A DNA stretch of 64,000 nucleotides from Acinetobacter sp. ANC 3781 (GCF_004331285.1 NZ_SJOH01000006.1:62001-126000); one strand, 5' to 3'; shown: positions 1 through 9,990, numbered from the stretch's first letter. The notes: generated by a model not told the origin, from the letters alone. Translations and numbers: made by a program.

Positions 1-139
1 AGCTGCCGAAGAGAATCATGCAGACCTGATTATCATTGGTTCACATGGTCGTACTGGCTTCAAAAAACTTTTCCTCGGCAGTGTCGCACAAAGCCTGTTG
101 GGTGAATCCCATATTCCTGTACTGATTGTGCGTGAATAA
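1..139 (+). CDS. Universal stress protein, UspA family (C-terminal end only)
   Basis: The gene enters from the left edge; only the last 45 residues are present, read from base 2 to the TAA at 137-139. They carry the UspA nucleotide-binding signature G-x2-G-x9-G-S (GSHGRTG followed nine residues later by GS) and the usual closing strand IPVLIVRE. Family members are small cytoplasmic stress proteins, many of which bind ATP. The fragment is too short to say which subgroup it belongs to or whether it is a tandem Usp protein. Confidence 0.88.
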   Translation, partial: AAEENHADLIIIGSHGRTGFKKLFLGSVAQSLLGESHIPVLIVRE

Positions 140-211
140 TAATGATCTTGGCCTTTCCCATCTCTGTCTAAAGGTGGGAAATCGCTAACTCCTAAGCATT
201 TATTACTATTA

Positions 212-547
212 TTACTCATTTATCCATTGATATTGTTTTAAATTAATCTTGTCTCCAATCACCATCACTCCTTCTTCCAATAATTTTAAGCGTTGAATAT
301 TGTCACCATGATGATCAAGCTTACTTAGGCTAATTTTTCCTTGCGAATTAATCACTCTATGCCAAGGAATTTCTGCATCTGCCTCCAAATGCTTTAAAAC
401 ATATCCTACTAAACGTGCATGTTTGGGCAATCCTGCCATCTTTGCAATTTGTCCGTACGAGGCCACTTTCCCATAAGGAATGAGAGCCACCACCTGCAAA
501 ATTTGACGGGCTAATTCATCACTAGAACGACTTGAATGTTGTGGCAT
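212..547 (-). CDS. Alkyltransferase-like protein (ATL, MGMT family without the acceptor cysteine)
   Basis: This 111-residue protein matches the DNA-binding half of O6-alkylguanine-DNA alkyltransferases: a winged-helix segment with PYGKVASYGQIA (residues 24-35), then the active-site region. Where true transferases have PCHR, this has PWHRVI (61-66), with Trp62 in place of the alkyl-accepting Cys. That is the hallmark of ATL proteins, which bind alkylated guanine and hand it to nucleotide excision repair instead of reversing it. The start at 547 is chosen because GAAGGA lies seven bases upstream; a longer reading from 586 would run into the terminator of the preceding gene. Confidence 0.86.
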   Translation of the reverse strand: MPQHSSRSSDELARQILQVVALIPYGKVASYGQIAKMAGLPKHARLVGYVLKHLEADAEIPWHRVINSQGKISLSKLDHHGDNIQRLKLLEEGVMVIGDKINLKQYQWINE

Positions 548-586
548 AGATCGTCCTTCAATTATCCAATTTAAACTTGTGAACAT

Positions 587-613
587 AAAAAAACCTTTTA
601 AAAGGCTTTTTTT
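587..613 (-). terminator. Rho-independent terminator after the antiporter gene
   Basis: A perfect CCTTTTAAAAGG palindrome (594-605) is flanked by A and T tracts on both sides. It sits just past the antiporter stop at 628 and before the ATL start at 547. The stem is AT-rich, so strength is uncertain. Confidence 0.6.
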
Positions 614-627
614 ATCAGCGTTAACGA

Positions 628-2127
628 TTAGAAATTATCTGGACTTTCCAAGCGTTTCACAGCCTGTACCTTTTCCGGATTATGCATCACAGCAACCCCA
701 TCTTCAGCTTTTTCATCAATTAAGGCATCTGGGTTATATACTGTAATAGTTTCATTACCATTGGCGTCTTCACCCACAATATACTGAAAGCCTTTCTTGT
801 TCATTTTATGACACATGCGTTGATACCAACCTTTAAAACCCGTCGTTTCTTCATTCGGGTTGTAATAGAACGCATTCATAACGGCGGGTAAACCGAGGCC
901 ACAAACCAGACCAGAAAGTAATACTGCAATAAAGGTATAACCAATTAAGATACTGCTATATTCGCTTAACTGCGGAATATTGGCTACTGCCAGAATCAAG
1001 GCAAGCGAAATTCCTCCGCGCACCCCGCCCCAAGATAATATAGCCAGACTGCCGTTATAACTTTTGTTTCTAAAACTCGGGAAAAATGCAAACGACAGAT
1101 AGTTAGCAGCAAAGCGCGAAGCATGCAAAATAATAAAGGCAACAATACCGCCTAAAATGAGACTAATGCTTAAATCTAAAATAAACAGTTCCAGACCAAT
1201 CAGCGTAAACAGGAATGAATTGATAATGCCTTCGACAGTATGCCAAAAATGGTTAACTTCACGAATTTCACGTTCTTGCAGAATTTCTTTCCATTTATTC
1301 CCCACCACTAAGCCACCAATGACGCAGGCAATAGGTGCAGAAGCATGTGCAAATAGGGCAACCAGATACGAGCCACAGGCCAGTAATGCCGTAGTTAGAA
1401 TTAAAGACTCCATTTCATGTTTACCACGAAGCAATCTTAAAATTCCCAGACCAAAGGCCCAGCCAATAATGACCGCCACCACGATTTCGTAGAGCAAGGT
1501 TTCTAAAGTGCCAAGAATAGTAAAGTGTTCACCCTGCAATACATTCAACAAAGTCATGAATACAGCGATACACATGGCATCATTAAACAGTGACTCCCCT
1601 TCGAGTTTCACAATCAGATGATGAGGAGCACGCACTGAACTTAAAACACCTTTCACCCCAATCGGGTCAGTTGCACCAAGCGCAGCGCCTAATAACAGCA
1701 GAACCAGTATGTCGACATGCTTACCTATCAGGAATTGATAGCCATATAAAGTCATGCCAAAAAAGACTGCACAAAGTACCAGAGCAATACTGGCCAAAAT
1801 ACTAATCGGCTTCCAATGGCTTTTTAAATCGGATACTTTAAATTTTAAAGCTGAAGAGGTCAGAATAAAACAAATTACCCCATTAATTAAAAAGTCATAA
1901 AAATCAATATGACGAACCGCTTCTTCAATATTGTGAATATTAATTGTTATAAACTGATTACCGCTGAGTAAACTTGCGCCCCATTGTAAAATAAACACAA
2001 AAATCGCCGACACAATCGGTACACCAATCGCTTGCGGGAAACCCAGAATACGTTTATTAAAAATTGTCGTGGCAATAGAAAGTGCAAAAATGACAGTAAA
2101 GACTTGAAGAAAAAAGAAATTTCCCAT
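628..2127 (-). CDS. Na+/H+ antiporter, CPA1 (NhaP/NHE) family
   Basis: An inner-membrane protein of 499 residues with about twelve hydrophobic segments, the size and pattern of bacterial CPA1 cation/proton antiporters. The core ion-site signatures are visible: GATDPIG near residue 153 and EGESLFNDA near residue 177. It should exchange cytoplasmic Na+ (or K+) for protons and support pH and salt homeostasis. The last roughly 80 residues are hydrophilic and probably form a short cytoplasmic tail. Ion specificity cannot be read from sequence. It appears to be transcribed alone, ending in the hairpin at 587-613. Confidence 0.92.
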   Translation of the reverse strand: MGNFFFLQVFTVIFALSIATTIFNKRILGFPQAIGVPIVSAIFVFILQWGASLLSGNQFITINIHNIEEAVRHIDFYDFLINGVICFILTSSALKFKVSDLKSHWKPISILASIALVLCAVFFGMTLYGYQFLIGKHVDILVLLLLGAALGATDPIGVKGVLSSVRAPHHLIVKLEGESLFNDAMCIAVFMTLLNVLQGEHFTILGTLETLLYEIVVAVIIGWAFGLGILRLLRGKHEMESLILTTALLACGSYLVALFAHASAPIACVIGGLVVGNKWKEILQEREIREVNHFWHTVEGIINSFLFTLIGLELFILDLSISLILGGIVAFIILHASRFAANYLSFAFFPSFRNKSYNGSLAILSWGGVRGGISLALILAVANIPQLSEYSSILIGYTFIAVLLSGLVCGLGLPAVMNAFYYNPNEETTGFKGWYQRMCHKMNKKGFQYIVGEDANGNETITVYNPDALIDEKAEDGVAVMHNPEKVQAVKRLESPDNF

Positions 2128-2362
2128 TAAGGTTCCAATTTTAGCGATTCATTGGAATAAAGCGAATTTATCCAACTATTTCCCAGTAAAATAATTCATT
2201 AGATAACATTTATGAACTGAATCAGTTTAACGATTTTTTGTAGAGCAAACAAAATAGTTAAGTTTTTTTACATATTTTTAGCAATGATTTAATATAGACA
2301 AACATCTCAGCGTTTAGTGTAGCCACACTTTTTTTAATCTCCACATTAAGTTGAATTTATTC

Positions 2363-2920
2363 ATGCATCAAACAGTGAAAACCATCTTTCGACTTTTTTT
2401 TGCAGTTGTCATTTTTCTCATTACCTTGGCTTTATTTTTCAGTGCCTATTCTAAAATCAAAGAAATTTTGCAAGCAGATCAGCAGTTCCAGCAAGCCAAA
2501 CATATTTCACTCAAGTCGAGCGCTCAAGAGCAATTGGTTTTGGTTTCCAATAATAAACGCCCCGATCAAGCGATTTTTATTTTGATTGCCCAAAATGGTT
2601 ATATTGCTAAATTAAACTGCATCCATTATCTGCAAAATATTTGTACCGATGAATATAACCAGTCACATACCCGACAAATCCAGCAGCTCGATTTATTAAA
2701 AGTGGGTCAGCAGCATTATATTGAAAATATTACTTATCAAGACAGCCGTACCCAAAAGCAGCAACAATGGTCTTATTCCAAGCAACAAATTCAGCAATTT
2801 TATCAGGTGGACATTGCTAGTTTAAAATACATTGTTTTTAGCATCCTTCTATTTGCACTAGCGGCACTGTATGTCTCCATTCGGATTCTCCGCAACTTTA
2901 AAAATTTTTTAACGCGTTAA
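2363..2920 (+). CDS. Uncharacterised two-TM membrane protein
   Basis: A 185-residue protein not assigned to a family. It has a strongly hydrophobic N-terminal segment (about residues 8-30), a hydrophilic Gln-rich middle with two Cys residues, and a second membrane segment near the C-terminus (about 150-172) followed by a short basic tail. The central part is therefore probably periplasmic. A TTG four codons upstream (2351) is a possible alternative start; the ATG is preferred although no strong ribosome site precedes either. It is monocistronic, with a terminator shared with the convergent metallopeptidase gene. Confidence 0.75.
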   Translation: MHQTVKTIFRLFFAVVIFLITLALFFSAYSKIKEILQADQQFQQAKHISLKSSAQEQLVLVSNNKRPDQAIFILIAQNGYIAKLNCIHYLQNICTDEYNQSHTRQIQQLDLLKVGQQHYIENITYQDSRTQKQQQWSYSKQQIQQFYQVDIASLKYIVFSILLFALAALYVSIRILRNFKNFLTR

Positions 2921-2930
2921 CAAGCCCAAT

Positions 2931-2959
2931 AAAAAAGAGGATATGGAATCCTCTTTTTT
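2931..2959. terminator. Bidirectional terminator
   Basis: GAGGAT and ATCCTC form a stem with a five-base loop, with an A tract before and a T tract after. It lies between convergent genes and can serve both. Confidence 0.85.
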
Positions 2960-2966
2960 AATCACT

Positions 2967-3872
2967 TTAAATAGCTTGATTGAAGGTATCGCAATCATTG
3001 ATATTTCCCGATTTCAAACCAGTTTGAAACCATTTCATGCGCTGTTCGCTACTACCATGGGTAAAGCTGTCTGGTACAACCTGTCCTGTGGAACGTTTCT
3101 GTAAATAGTCATCTCCAATTTTGTGCGCTGCATCCATCGCTTCTTCAATATCGCCTTGTTCCAGGAATTGGGTACGTTGCTGATTATGATTGGCCCAAAT
3201 TCCGGCAAAGCAGTCCGCCTGTAATTCCTGACGCACAGAGAGTTGATTACCCTGAACTTGACTAGATTGAGCACGTGCTTTTTGCACCTGATCTGAAATG
3301 CCTAACAGGGTTTGAAGATGATGTCCCACTTCATGCGCAACCACATAGGCTTGAGCAAAATCGCCGGCCTGATCTTGGCGGGATAATTCAGTGCTGTTCT
3401 GTTCACCGGAAATCCCCATTTGCTGACGCATATCTTTAAAGAAGGCCGTATCGATATAGACTTTTTGATCTGTTGGACAATAAAAAGGTCCCATCGCAGA
3501 TTGTGCTGTACCACAGCCTGAATTCACCACCCCACTAAACATCACCAATTTAGGTGCCACATATTGGCTATTCAGTTGCTGCTGAAATACCTGAGTCCAG
3601 GTATCTTCGGTATCCGCCAACACTGTGCCAACAAAATCCATGGCTTCTTGCTGTTGTGGAGTTGGATTATCCAAGCCTCTGGTTTCAGCCAATTGTGATT
3701 GTGAGGTCACCTGTTTGGTGGCTTGATAAGCTTGCTGCGGGTCAACGCCAAAAAATTTCCAGGCTACGAACGCAACCACAAGTCCTAAAATACTAATACC
3801 ACCTGCTTTCGCACCAGCTCCACCACGACGGTCCTCGACATTGGTACTTACACGACGTCCTTTCCAGCGCAT
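2967..3872 (-). CDS. ypfJ: Putative neutral zinc metallopeptidase, YpfJ family
   Basis: A 301-residue protein with the features of the YpfJ/KPN_02809 family: an N-terminal basic stretch (MRWKGRR), one membrane anchor (about residues 25-42), then an extracytoplasmic catalytic domain. The zinc motif HEVGHH starts at residue 180 and the downstream ELQADCFAGIWA segment probably supplies the third metal ligand. The anchor implies that the protease domain faces the periplasm. Its substrate is not known for the family. The upstream gene at 3922 is on the same strand 49 bases away, so the two may be co-transcribed. Confidence 0.9.
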   Translation of the reverse strand: MRWKGRRVSTNVEDRRGGAGAKAGGISILGLVVAFVAWKFFGVDPQQAYQATKQVTSQSQLAETRGLDNPTPQQQEAMDFVGTVLADTEDTWTQVFQQQLNSQYVAPKLVMFSGVVNSGCGTAQSAMGPFYCPTDQKVYIDTAFFKDMRQQMGISGEQNSTELSRQDQAGDFAQAYVVAHEVGHHLQTLLGISDQVQKARAQSSQVQGNQLSVRQELQADCFAGIWANHNQQRTQFLEQGDIEEAMDAAHKIGDDYLQKRSTGQVVPDSFTHGSSEQRMKWFQTGLKSGNINDCDTFNQAI

Positions 3873-3921
3873 AATGATATTCCTTCTAGTATGCTTTAAT
3901 TAATTTTAGCGAGTTTTCTGA

Positions 3922-4848
3922 TTATGCCTGCTTTGATTTTGGCCAAAACTTTTGGATTGTTGTAATCACTACAAAAACCAGTAAACCAGCTACAAAACCG
4001 ATAGCAAGGTTGATTAAAGTCGGAGTAAGTGAACCAATAATATTGCCGACCGTAGGAATATGCTGAATTTGATCGACTGAATCTTCAGTAAAATGGTGTA
4101 ATTGCGGAATAGCATGAGTAATAATACCGCCCCCCACCAAAAACATGGCAATTGTTCCAACAATGGTCAGGGTCTTCATTAGTTTAGGTGCAAAAGCCAG
4201 CAAACCATTACCTATACTTTGCTTTAGATGAGATGTCTGTTTGGTTAAATACAATCCCAGATCATCAATTTTTACAATCATGGCTACAAAGCCATAAACA
4301 CCTACTGTCATTAAAATCGCGATAACTGACAGCACGAGAACTTTGGTACCAAAAGCAGCGGTAGCAACCGTACCCAGTGAAATCACCACAATTTCGGCTG
4401 ATAAAATAAAGTCGGTACGAATCGCACCTTTGACTTTGTCTTTCTCGAACTTTGCCAAGTCGGTTTCAATGGCAGTAAATTCCGCTTCAGCAGCTTCTTT
4501 AGTTTTGGCTTTTTTATGCTGCAAACTGTGCAGCACTTTTTCCACCCCTTCATAACATAGAAATAACCCTCCAATCATTAATAAAGGGGTAATCAGCCAA
4601 GGAGCAACCACACTAATCAGTAAAGCTAAAGGAACAAGAATTAGCTTATTAACAAAAGAACCTTTGGCAACGCTCCAAACTACCGGAAGTTCACGCTCAG
4701 AACGTACACCGCTCACCTGTTGGGCATTGAGTGCCAAATCATCTCCCAACACTCCTGCAGTTTTTTTTGCCGCTACTTTGCTCATGACAGCAACGTCATC
4801 TAAAACAGTGGCAATATCATCTAATAATATTAATAAGCTACTCGCCAT
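3922..4848 (-). CDS. yedI: DUF808 (YedI) inner-membrane protein
   Basis: A 308-residue protein with the typical DUF808 opening ([20 protein letters not shown]) and [19 protein letters not shown] shortly after, followed by several membrane segments through the C-terminal two thirds. The family is widespread in proteobacteria as E. coli YedI; its function is unknown and a transport role has only been guessed. Length is normal for the family. It lies upstream of ypfJ on the same strand. Confidence 0.9.
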   Translation of the reverse strand: MASSLLILLDDIATVLDDVAVMSKVAAKKTAGVLGDDLALNAQQVSGVRSERELPVVWSVAKGSFVNKLILVPLALLISVVAPWLITPLLMIGGLFLCYEGVEKVLHSLQHKKAKTKEAAEAEFTAIETDLAKFEKDKVKGAIRTDFILSAEIVVISLGTVATAAFGTKVLVLSVIAILMTVGVYGFVAMIVKIDDLGLYLTKQTSHLKQSIGNGLLAFAPKLMKTLTIVGTIAMFLVGGGIITHAIPQLHHFTEDSVDQIQHIPTVGNIIGSLTPTLINLAIGFVAGLLVFVVITTIQKFWPKSKQA

Positions 4849-5046
4849 TATTTTTATCCTTAAAGTTACTATTCAATATCTTAAATAGAAATAGTTAAAA
4901 AAACTGTATCAACTTCATTAAATTATTCTTATTTTTTTCTATGTTCTGTTTTCATTGCGTCTGACATTCAAAAACATTATGCCGTACAATATGGCAAATT
5001 CATCGGCATATAAATGTAGTGCTAACTACTTTGGAATAGATAGATA

Positions 5047-6060
5047 ATGAGTAATCAAGACAAGCGTCCTGTTATTTTGACTGGCGACCGCCCAACTGGA
5101 CAACTTCATTTAGGTCATTTTGTAGGTTCTTTACGTTCACGAGTAGGGCTACAAGATTCTCACCATCAACATCTCCTCCTTGCTGATGCTCAAGCTTTAA
5201 CCGATAACGCAGATAACTTTGAAAAAGTACGTCGTAATATTATTGAAGTGGCGACTGACTATTTAGCTGTGGGTATTGACCCAACCAAAACAACGATCTG
5301 TGTTCAATCCTGTTTACCGGCATTGAATGAACTGACCATGTTGTATTTGAATTTTGTCACGGTGTCACGCTTAGAGCGCAATCCAACCATTAAATCTGAA
5401 ATTCAGATGCGGGGTTTTGAACGTGATATTCCTGCAGGTTTCCTTTGTTACCCTGTAGCACAAGCAGCTGACATTACCGCTTTTAAAGCGACAGTAGTTC
5501 CTGTGGGTGAAGATCAGATTCCCATGATTGAACAAACCAACGAAATTGTCCGTCGCCTGAATCGTCAAATTGGCTATGAGATTTTGCCTGAATGTAAAGC
5601 GCTGCTTTCAAATGTAGGCCGTTTACCTGGTTTTGATGGTAAAGCAAAAATGTCTAAATCTTTGGGCAATACCATTGTGTTAGATGCTTCGGATAAAGAC
5701 ATCAAAAAAGCAGTCAATGCGATGTATACTGACCCGAATCATCTTCGTGTTGAAGATCCGGGTCAGGTTGAAGGTAACGTGGTATTTACTTACCTCGATG
5801 CTTTCGATACTAATAAAGAAGAACTTGAAGAGTTAAAAGCTCATTATCGTCGTGGTGGTTTAGGTGATGGTACGGTGAAAAAACGTCTTGAAGGGGTTTT
5901 AAAGGAATTAATTACGCCCATTCGCGAACGTCGTATGGAACTTCAAAAAGATCCGGACTACATCATGGATATTTTAAAAACCGGTACTGATAAATGCCGC
6001 GATATTACCCAGCAAACCCTGGACGAAATTAAATCGGGCTTAGGGGTTTTCCACTTCTAA
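5047..6060 (+). CDS. trpS: Tryptophan--tRNA ligase
   Basis: Charges tRNA-Trp in the cytoplasm. The 337-residue class I synthetase has the HIGH-type motif as HLGH (residues 21-24, within GDRPTGQLHLGHFVGSL) and an intact KMSKS at 201-205. GDRPTGQLHLGH differs from the GxxPSGxLTIGNY form of E. coli TrpS, so it belongs to another TrpS branch. The gene is monocistronic: about 200 bases of AT-rich leader precede it and a clear terminator follows. No Trp-rich leader peptide was noticed upstream. Confidence 0.96.
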   Translation: MSNQDKRPVILTGDRPTGQLHLGHFVGSLRSRVGLQDSHHQHLLLADAQALTDNADNFEKVRRNIIEVATDYLAVGIDPTKTTICVQSCLPALNELTMLYLNFVTVSRLERNPTIKSEIQMRGFERDIPAGFLCYPVAQAADITAFKATVVPVGEDQIPMIEQTNEIVRRLNRQIGYEILPECKALLSNVGRLPGFDGKAKMSKSLGNTIVLDASDKDIKKAVNAMYTDPNHLRVEDPGQVEGNVVFTYLDAFDTNKEELEELKAHYRRGGLGDGTVKKRLEGVLKELITPIRERRMELQKDPDYIMDILKTGTDKCRDITQQTLDEIKSGLGVFHF

Positions 6061-6080
6061 AGCAACTGATCTAAACAAAT

Positions 6081-6109
6081 AGCCTTTCTTATAAAGAAGG
6101 GCTTTTTTA
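6081..6109 (+). terminator. Terminator after trpS
   Basis: AGCCTTTCTT and AAGAAGGGCT form a stem with one G-T pair, followed by a T run. Confidence 0.85.
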
Positions 6110-6188
6110 TGCTAAAATAATGAGCAATAAATCACACTAACCAATAGTTATTAACCTGAATTTACACAACTTAACTGAAAACCTCATG

Positions 6189-6208
6189 AAATGACTGATC
6201 ATTCATTT
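6189..6208. promoter_or_regulatory. AAATGA-N8-TCATTT inverted repeat
   Basis: Perfect six-base half-sites separated by eight bases, in the AT-rich spacer downstream of trpS. A related repeat occurs at 58235-58252. It resembles a repressor operator, but no start codon lies nearby that it would obviously control; it may be a relic or chance in AT-rich DNA. Confidence 0.25.
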
Positions 6209-6255
6209 TATTATACTTTTAGTGCTTAGAGCTCATTAGAGTTCTAACATTCTCC

Positions 6256-6910
6256 TTAACCGAAACTGTGCAAACAGATTCGTTGTTCTACGCAGTGATC
6301 ACCCCAATCATTGCGTATTTTTTTGTCTAAAATCTTTCTTATAAAAAATTTGAAAATTAGTACATAACTTTGATTATTTAATTCATATTTAAAAATAAGC
6401 TCAGATAAAAAAATCCTACATCTACGGGGTTCTTTATTTGCAGCTATACAAAAACCCTCGACACTTATATCTTGATCATTATCAATTTGTAAATCTCCCT
6501 CCCCATTTACACAATTTTTTGCATCCCCGCTCCCACCACCAGTATTAAACGCTAAGGCAGCTTGATATTGTGATTTTTGCTTATCTCCAAATGTGTGCGG
6601 GATATTCTTTTAATCCGATTCAGCAAATAAACTTATTTTAAAGTTATTATTATCCGCTTTAATTGCAGCTTGAACTGAATCAATGACTTTCTGTTGTGTA
6701 TTATCTGATTTTTTTTGCCAAAACAATTGCACGCTGAATCTCGTCCTCATTCATTGGCCAAGTTGAGATACTGATGTGAATAACGATGAAGGCCTGCTGA
6801 TTTAATCGGTTTATATCTGTTCTCAAATGATCCTCATTTAAAACACGTCCCTGAGCAAAAATTGTTGGTGATGCACTCATCATCATTGCTATAAATAGTA
6901 TTTTCAACAA
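6256..6910 (-). pseudogene. Decayed gene for a small secreted protein
   Basis: A readable frame starts at 6910 with a signal peptide (LFIAMMMSASPTIFAQG) and stops at 6701. Just before that stop is a run of eight T (6709-6716; A8 in the gene). Shifting frame there continues the protein (KSDNTQQKVIDSVQAAIK and onward) to an in-frame TAA at 6610-6612. Beyond that TAA the same frame stays open to 6256 with protein-like content (QYQAALAFNTGGGSGDAK, DISVEGFC). One frameshift plus one nonsense codon point to a broken gene of about 215 residues. The family was not recognised. The poly-A run could make the shift phase-variable, but the second lesion argues for decay. Confidence 0.6.
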
Positions 6911-7010
6911 AAATTTTATTTATATTATAAAGCCTTAACCCTATAGGCACCTTATTTTCTTTAAGCCTTATTTCCAATATTTATAGTTTAGTGTGGTTAT
7001 AATTATCCAT

Positions 7011-7039
7011 AAAAAAACCCGCTCTAAAGCGGGTTTTTT
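7011..7039. terminator. Terminator after lysS
   Basis: CCCGCT-CTAA-AGCGGG stem with an A tract on one side and T tract on the other, just past the lysS stop. Confidence 0.9.
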
Positions 7040-7051
7040 GATATTCACAAC

Positions 7052-8578
7052 TTAGTTTTTATGACGCATATGCGGGAATAAAATCACATCACGAATACTT
7101 GCTGCATCAGCAAATAACATGACCAAGCGGTCAATACCAATACCTTGACCTGCTGTTGGAGGAAGACCATATTCCAGTGCTTCAATGAAGTCTGCATCGT
7201 AATGCATCGCTTCATCATCACCTGCATCTTTCTCTGCAACTTGCGCTTGAAAACGTTCAGCCTGGTCAATCGGGTCATTTAATTCCGAGAAACCATTGGC
7301 CAATTCACGACCACCAATAAAGAACTCAAAACGGTCTGTAATGTGTGAATTGGTGTCATTACGGCGTGCAAGCGGCGAAGTTTCTGCTGGGTATTCTGTA
7401 ATGAAAGTTGGCTGGCGAAGTTTAGTTTCTACCGTTTCTTCAAATACGATGGTTTGAAGTCTACCCAGACCAAAACCTGGTTTTACCTGTTCTTTCAATT
7501 CTTCCTGAATAAATTTAGCCAAGAACTCACGATCAGAAACATTTTCTGCTGTGAGTTGCGGGTTATGTTCAAGAATCGCATCAAACATCGAGATTTTCTT
7601 GAATGGGCCTTTGAAGCTGAAGACTTCACCTTGATAAGGCACATCAGTAGAGCCCAAAATATCAATCGCTAATTTTTCAAGCATATTTTCAGTCAAAGCC
7701 ATCAAGTCTTTGTAATCGGCATAGGCTTGATAGAATTCGATCATGGTAAATTCTGGATTATGACGTGTCGAAATCCCTTCATTACGAAAGTTACGGTTAA
7801 TTTCGAACACACGTTCAAAACCACCTACCACCAGACGTTTTAAGTAAAGCTCAGGCGCAATACGTAAGTACAATGGCATATCTAGTGCATTATGATGTGT
7901 TTCAAATGGACGCGCTGAAGCCCCACCTGGAATCACATGCATCATTGGCGTTTCAACTTCCATGAAGCGTTCATTGGCTAAATACGCACGCATCCCCGAA
8001 ACCACTTTGGCACGGATTTCAAAAGTTTTACGTGTTTCTTCATTCACCATCAAATCAAGATAACGCTTACGATATTTGACTTCGGTGTCATTTAAACCGT
8101 GGAATTTATCTGGAAGTGGACGAAGTGATTTAGTTAAAAGCTCAAAATGTTCAATGTGAACATAAAGATCACCTTTACCCGAACGACCGATATAACCTTC
8201 AACCGCAATAATATCACCCAGGTCTAAACCTTTGATGGTAGCAACGACTTCTGGATCTAATTCTTTACGTGCAACATACAGTTGAATACGGCCAGTCATA
8301 TCCTGAATCACCAGGAATGAACCTCGGTTCAGCATCACACGACCTGCAACTTTTACATAGACGCGATCATCTGCTTCAATTTCTTCTTTAGACTTGTCAG
8401 CAAATTGTTCTTGTAGATCTTGAGCATAATGTTCACGCTTAAATGTATTGGGCCAAGGGCTGATTCCCTTTTCCTTAGCATGTGCTTCAATATGCTTTAA
8501 CTTGGCATGACGCTGTGCAATTAAATCGTTTTCGGAAATGTGTTGTTCAGAAGTCGATTGAGCGTTATGTTGCGTCAT
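7052..8578 (-). CDS. lysS: Lysine--tRNA ligase (class II)
   Basis: A 508-residue class II synthetase that charges tRNA-Lys. After a polar N-terminal helix comes the OB-fold anticodon domain ([19 protein letters not shown] region), then the catalytic core: motif 1 around [16 protein letters not shown], motif 2 [20 protein letters not shown], and motif 3 ending [11 protein letters not shown]. The start at 8578 (MTQHNAQ) is chosen because GAGG lies just upstream; the in-frame ATG at 8620 has no such site and adds residues that look non-coding. It ends in a strong terminator. Confidence 0.96.
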   Translation of the reverse strand: MTQHNAQSTSEQHISENDLIAQRHAKLKHIEAHAKEKGISPWPNTFKREHYAQDLQEQFADKSKEEIEADDRVYVKVAGRVMLNRGSFLVIQDMTGRIQLYVARKELDPEVVATIKGLDLGDIIAVEGYIGRSGKGDLYVHIEHFELLTKSLRPLPDKFHGLNDTEVKYRKRYLDLMVNEETRKTFEIRAKVVSGMRAYLANERFMEVETPMMHVIPGGASARPFETHHNALDMPLYLRIAPELYLKRLVVGGFERVFEINRNFRNEGISTRHNPEFTMIEFYQAYADYKDLMALTENMLEKLAIDILGSTDVPYQGEVFSFKGPFKKISMFDAILEHNPQLTAENVSDREFLAKFIQEELKEQVKPGFGLGRLQTIVFEETVETKLRQPTFITEYPAETSPLARRNDTNSHITDRFEFFIGGRELANGFSELNDPIDQAERFQAQVAEKDAGDDEAMHYDADFIEALEYGLPPTAGQGIGIDRLVMLFADAASIRDVILFPHMRHKN

Positions 8579-8701
8579 CTCTGCCTCGAATATGTGTAAA
8601 AAACGGAAGTTGCATAGCATAGCAGATTTAGTAAAATTTCGTATGACTTATTGCCAAACAAAAGCATTGATTTACTAAACCCAAATTCCTTAATTCATAT
8701 T

Positions 8702-9139
8702 TTAAGCTTCAGCTAATTGCTTAACGATTTCAAATCCTCGCTTTAATCCATTATTCATCAATTCCACATGATCTTTAGAGGTTTCTAGCTCCACACCCAA
8801 TATTGTTTGGCCATTAAAATCTTTAAGCTCATATTTTTCTAAGACACCGCTCCATTGTTTAACTTCTTCGCTATCTAGATCTTCAAGGCCGTCTTGCAAC
8901 ATTCCCAAGTGTTTAAAGGTCACGCTTTTAAATTCATCAAGTTCAGTAATTGTTGATACCATGCCTTCCCCATTGGCATCTAAGAATACCGTTTTACCAT
9001 TGACGGTCCAGTCGGAATGCATGGATGAACCAGGTGAAAAATATTGTGTCCATTGCATATACGTTTCAGGATTCCATAAAACCTGCCAAACTTTTTCTGG
9101 CGTTGCAGCAATCAAAATTTCATATTTTAAAATTTCCAT
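8702..9139 (-). CDS. SRPBCC (START/Bet v1-like, AHSA1-type) protein
   Basis: A 145-residue protein with the SRPBCC ligand-binding fold pattern: opening strand MEILKYEILIAATPEKVWQVLWNPETYMQW, then alternating strands, and a closing amphipathic helix (NGLKRGFEIVKQLAEA). Such proteins bind hydrophobic ligands or act as stress-related cochaperone-like proteins; the ligand here cannot be told. AGGGAG lies seven bases before the chosen ATG; an alternative ATG at 9160 also has AAGG upstream, so the start is unsettled by seven codons. It appears monocistronic. Confidence 0.82.
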   Translation of the reverse strand: MEILKYEILIAATPEKVWQVLWNPETYMQWTQYFSPGSSMHSDWTVNGKTVFLDANGEGMVSTITELDEFKSVTFKHLGMLQDGLEDLDSEEVKQWSGVLEKYELKDFNGQTILGVELETSKDHVELMNNGLKRGFEIVKQLAEA

Positions 9140-9439
9140 AGCTTTGCTCCCTAAAGTCATCGTCTACCTTTAAAATTATCCATCTTTATTTTTTCAGCAA
9201 ATAAATCATTTGTTACTTAAATATCAATTCAGCCCAAAATATTTATAACCGAATATTTTTAATCAATAATTTATTTTGTAAGCTGTTTTATTCTATTTGG
9301 TCTAATGAGTGTCTTAGACCAAAAGCTAAGTTGTTTCTCTGGCACAGTCACCTACAATAAATTCAAGCAAAATAGTTGAAAACTAAACTATTCAACCCTT
9401 TCTATCTTTGTGATTAAAGACAGTCTGAACGATCAAACA

Positions 9440-9946
9440 ATGAATACATGTACTTCGAAAATCTTATTTTTACATGGACTCGATTCCTCTCGTGAATCGA
9501 CAAAATTCCATGCCATTGATGCCAATCAGAAATATTGCATCGATATAGATTATCGCAATCTAAATTTTCAAACCGTTGCCGATTTTTATCGCGATATTAT
9601 TGCCAAAATTAAACCGGAAATACTGGTCGGACATAGCTTGGGCGCGTATTGGGCCTTAAAAATGTCAGCCTTGTGTAAAATTCCAACGGTTATTGCCAAT
9701 CCGAGTCTTAGTCCAAACTTTCGCGAAGACTACCCCCCAATTAATGAAGATGATCTGGAACATGACATTGCTCAAATTGCCTATTTGGAATTAGGTGACG
9801 AAATACTGGATATGTATGCTGTTCAAGAACAGCTCGAACCTTATATGATTGTTCAAGCCTTAGAAGGCGGCCATCATCGCTTAGCGAGTCCAGAAAACAT
9901 AAATGAATTAATTCAGCACATGCAAACGCATTTTCTGAAAAAATAA
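9440..9946 (+). CDS. YqiA/UPF0227-like alpha/beta-hydrolase (esterase)
   Basis: A 168-residue compact alpha/beta-hydrolase. It opens with SKILFLHGLDSS, carries the nucleophile elbow GHSLGA in its first half, and ends with GGHHR, a likely catalytic His, near residue 150. Size and the FLHGLDSS start match the YqiA/YcfP family, in which E. coli YqiA is an esterase for short acyl esters. The ATG at 9440 is used; an in-frame GTG at 9410 would add ten residues. It shares a terminator with the convergent apt gene. Confidence 0.82.
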   Translation: MNTCTSKILFLHGLDSSRESTKFHAIDANQKYCIDIDYRNLNFQTVADFYRDIIAKIKPEILVGHSLGAYWALKMSALCKIPTVIANPSLSPNFREDYPPINEDDLEHDIAQIAYLELGDEILDMYAVQEQLEPYMIVQALEGGHHRLASPENINELIQHMQTHFLKK

Positions 9947-9976
9947 AAAAGCCTTGGTTAAACCAAGGCTTTTTTA
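9945..9976. terminator. Bidirectional terminator between the esterase gene and apt
   Basis: Long stem AAGCCTTGGTT / AACCAAGGCTT with A and T tracts outside; fits two convergent genes. Confidence 0.92.
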
Positions 9977-9990
9977 GGACATAACATCAA

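Noticed and set aside
6701-6720. Programmed frameshift at the A8 run
   Set aside because: A second nonsense codon 33 codons later in the shifted frame makes simple decay more likely.
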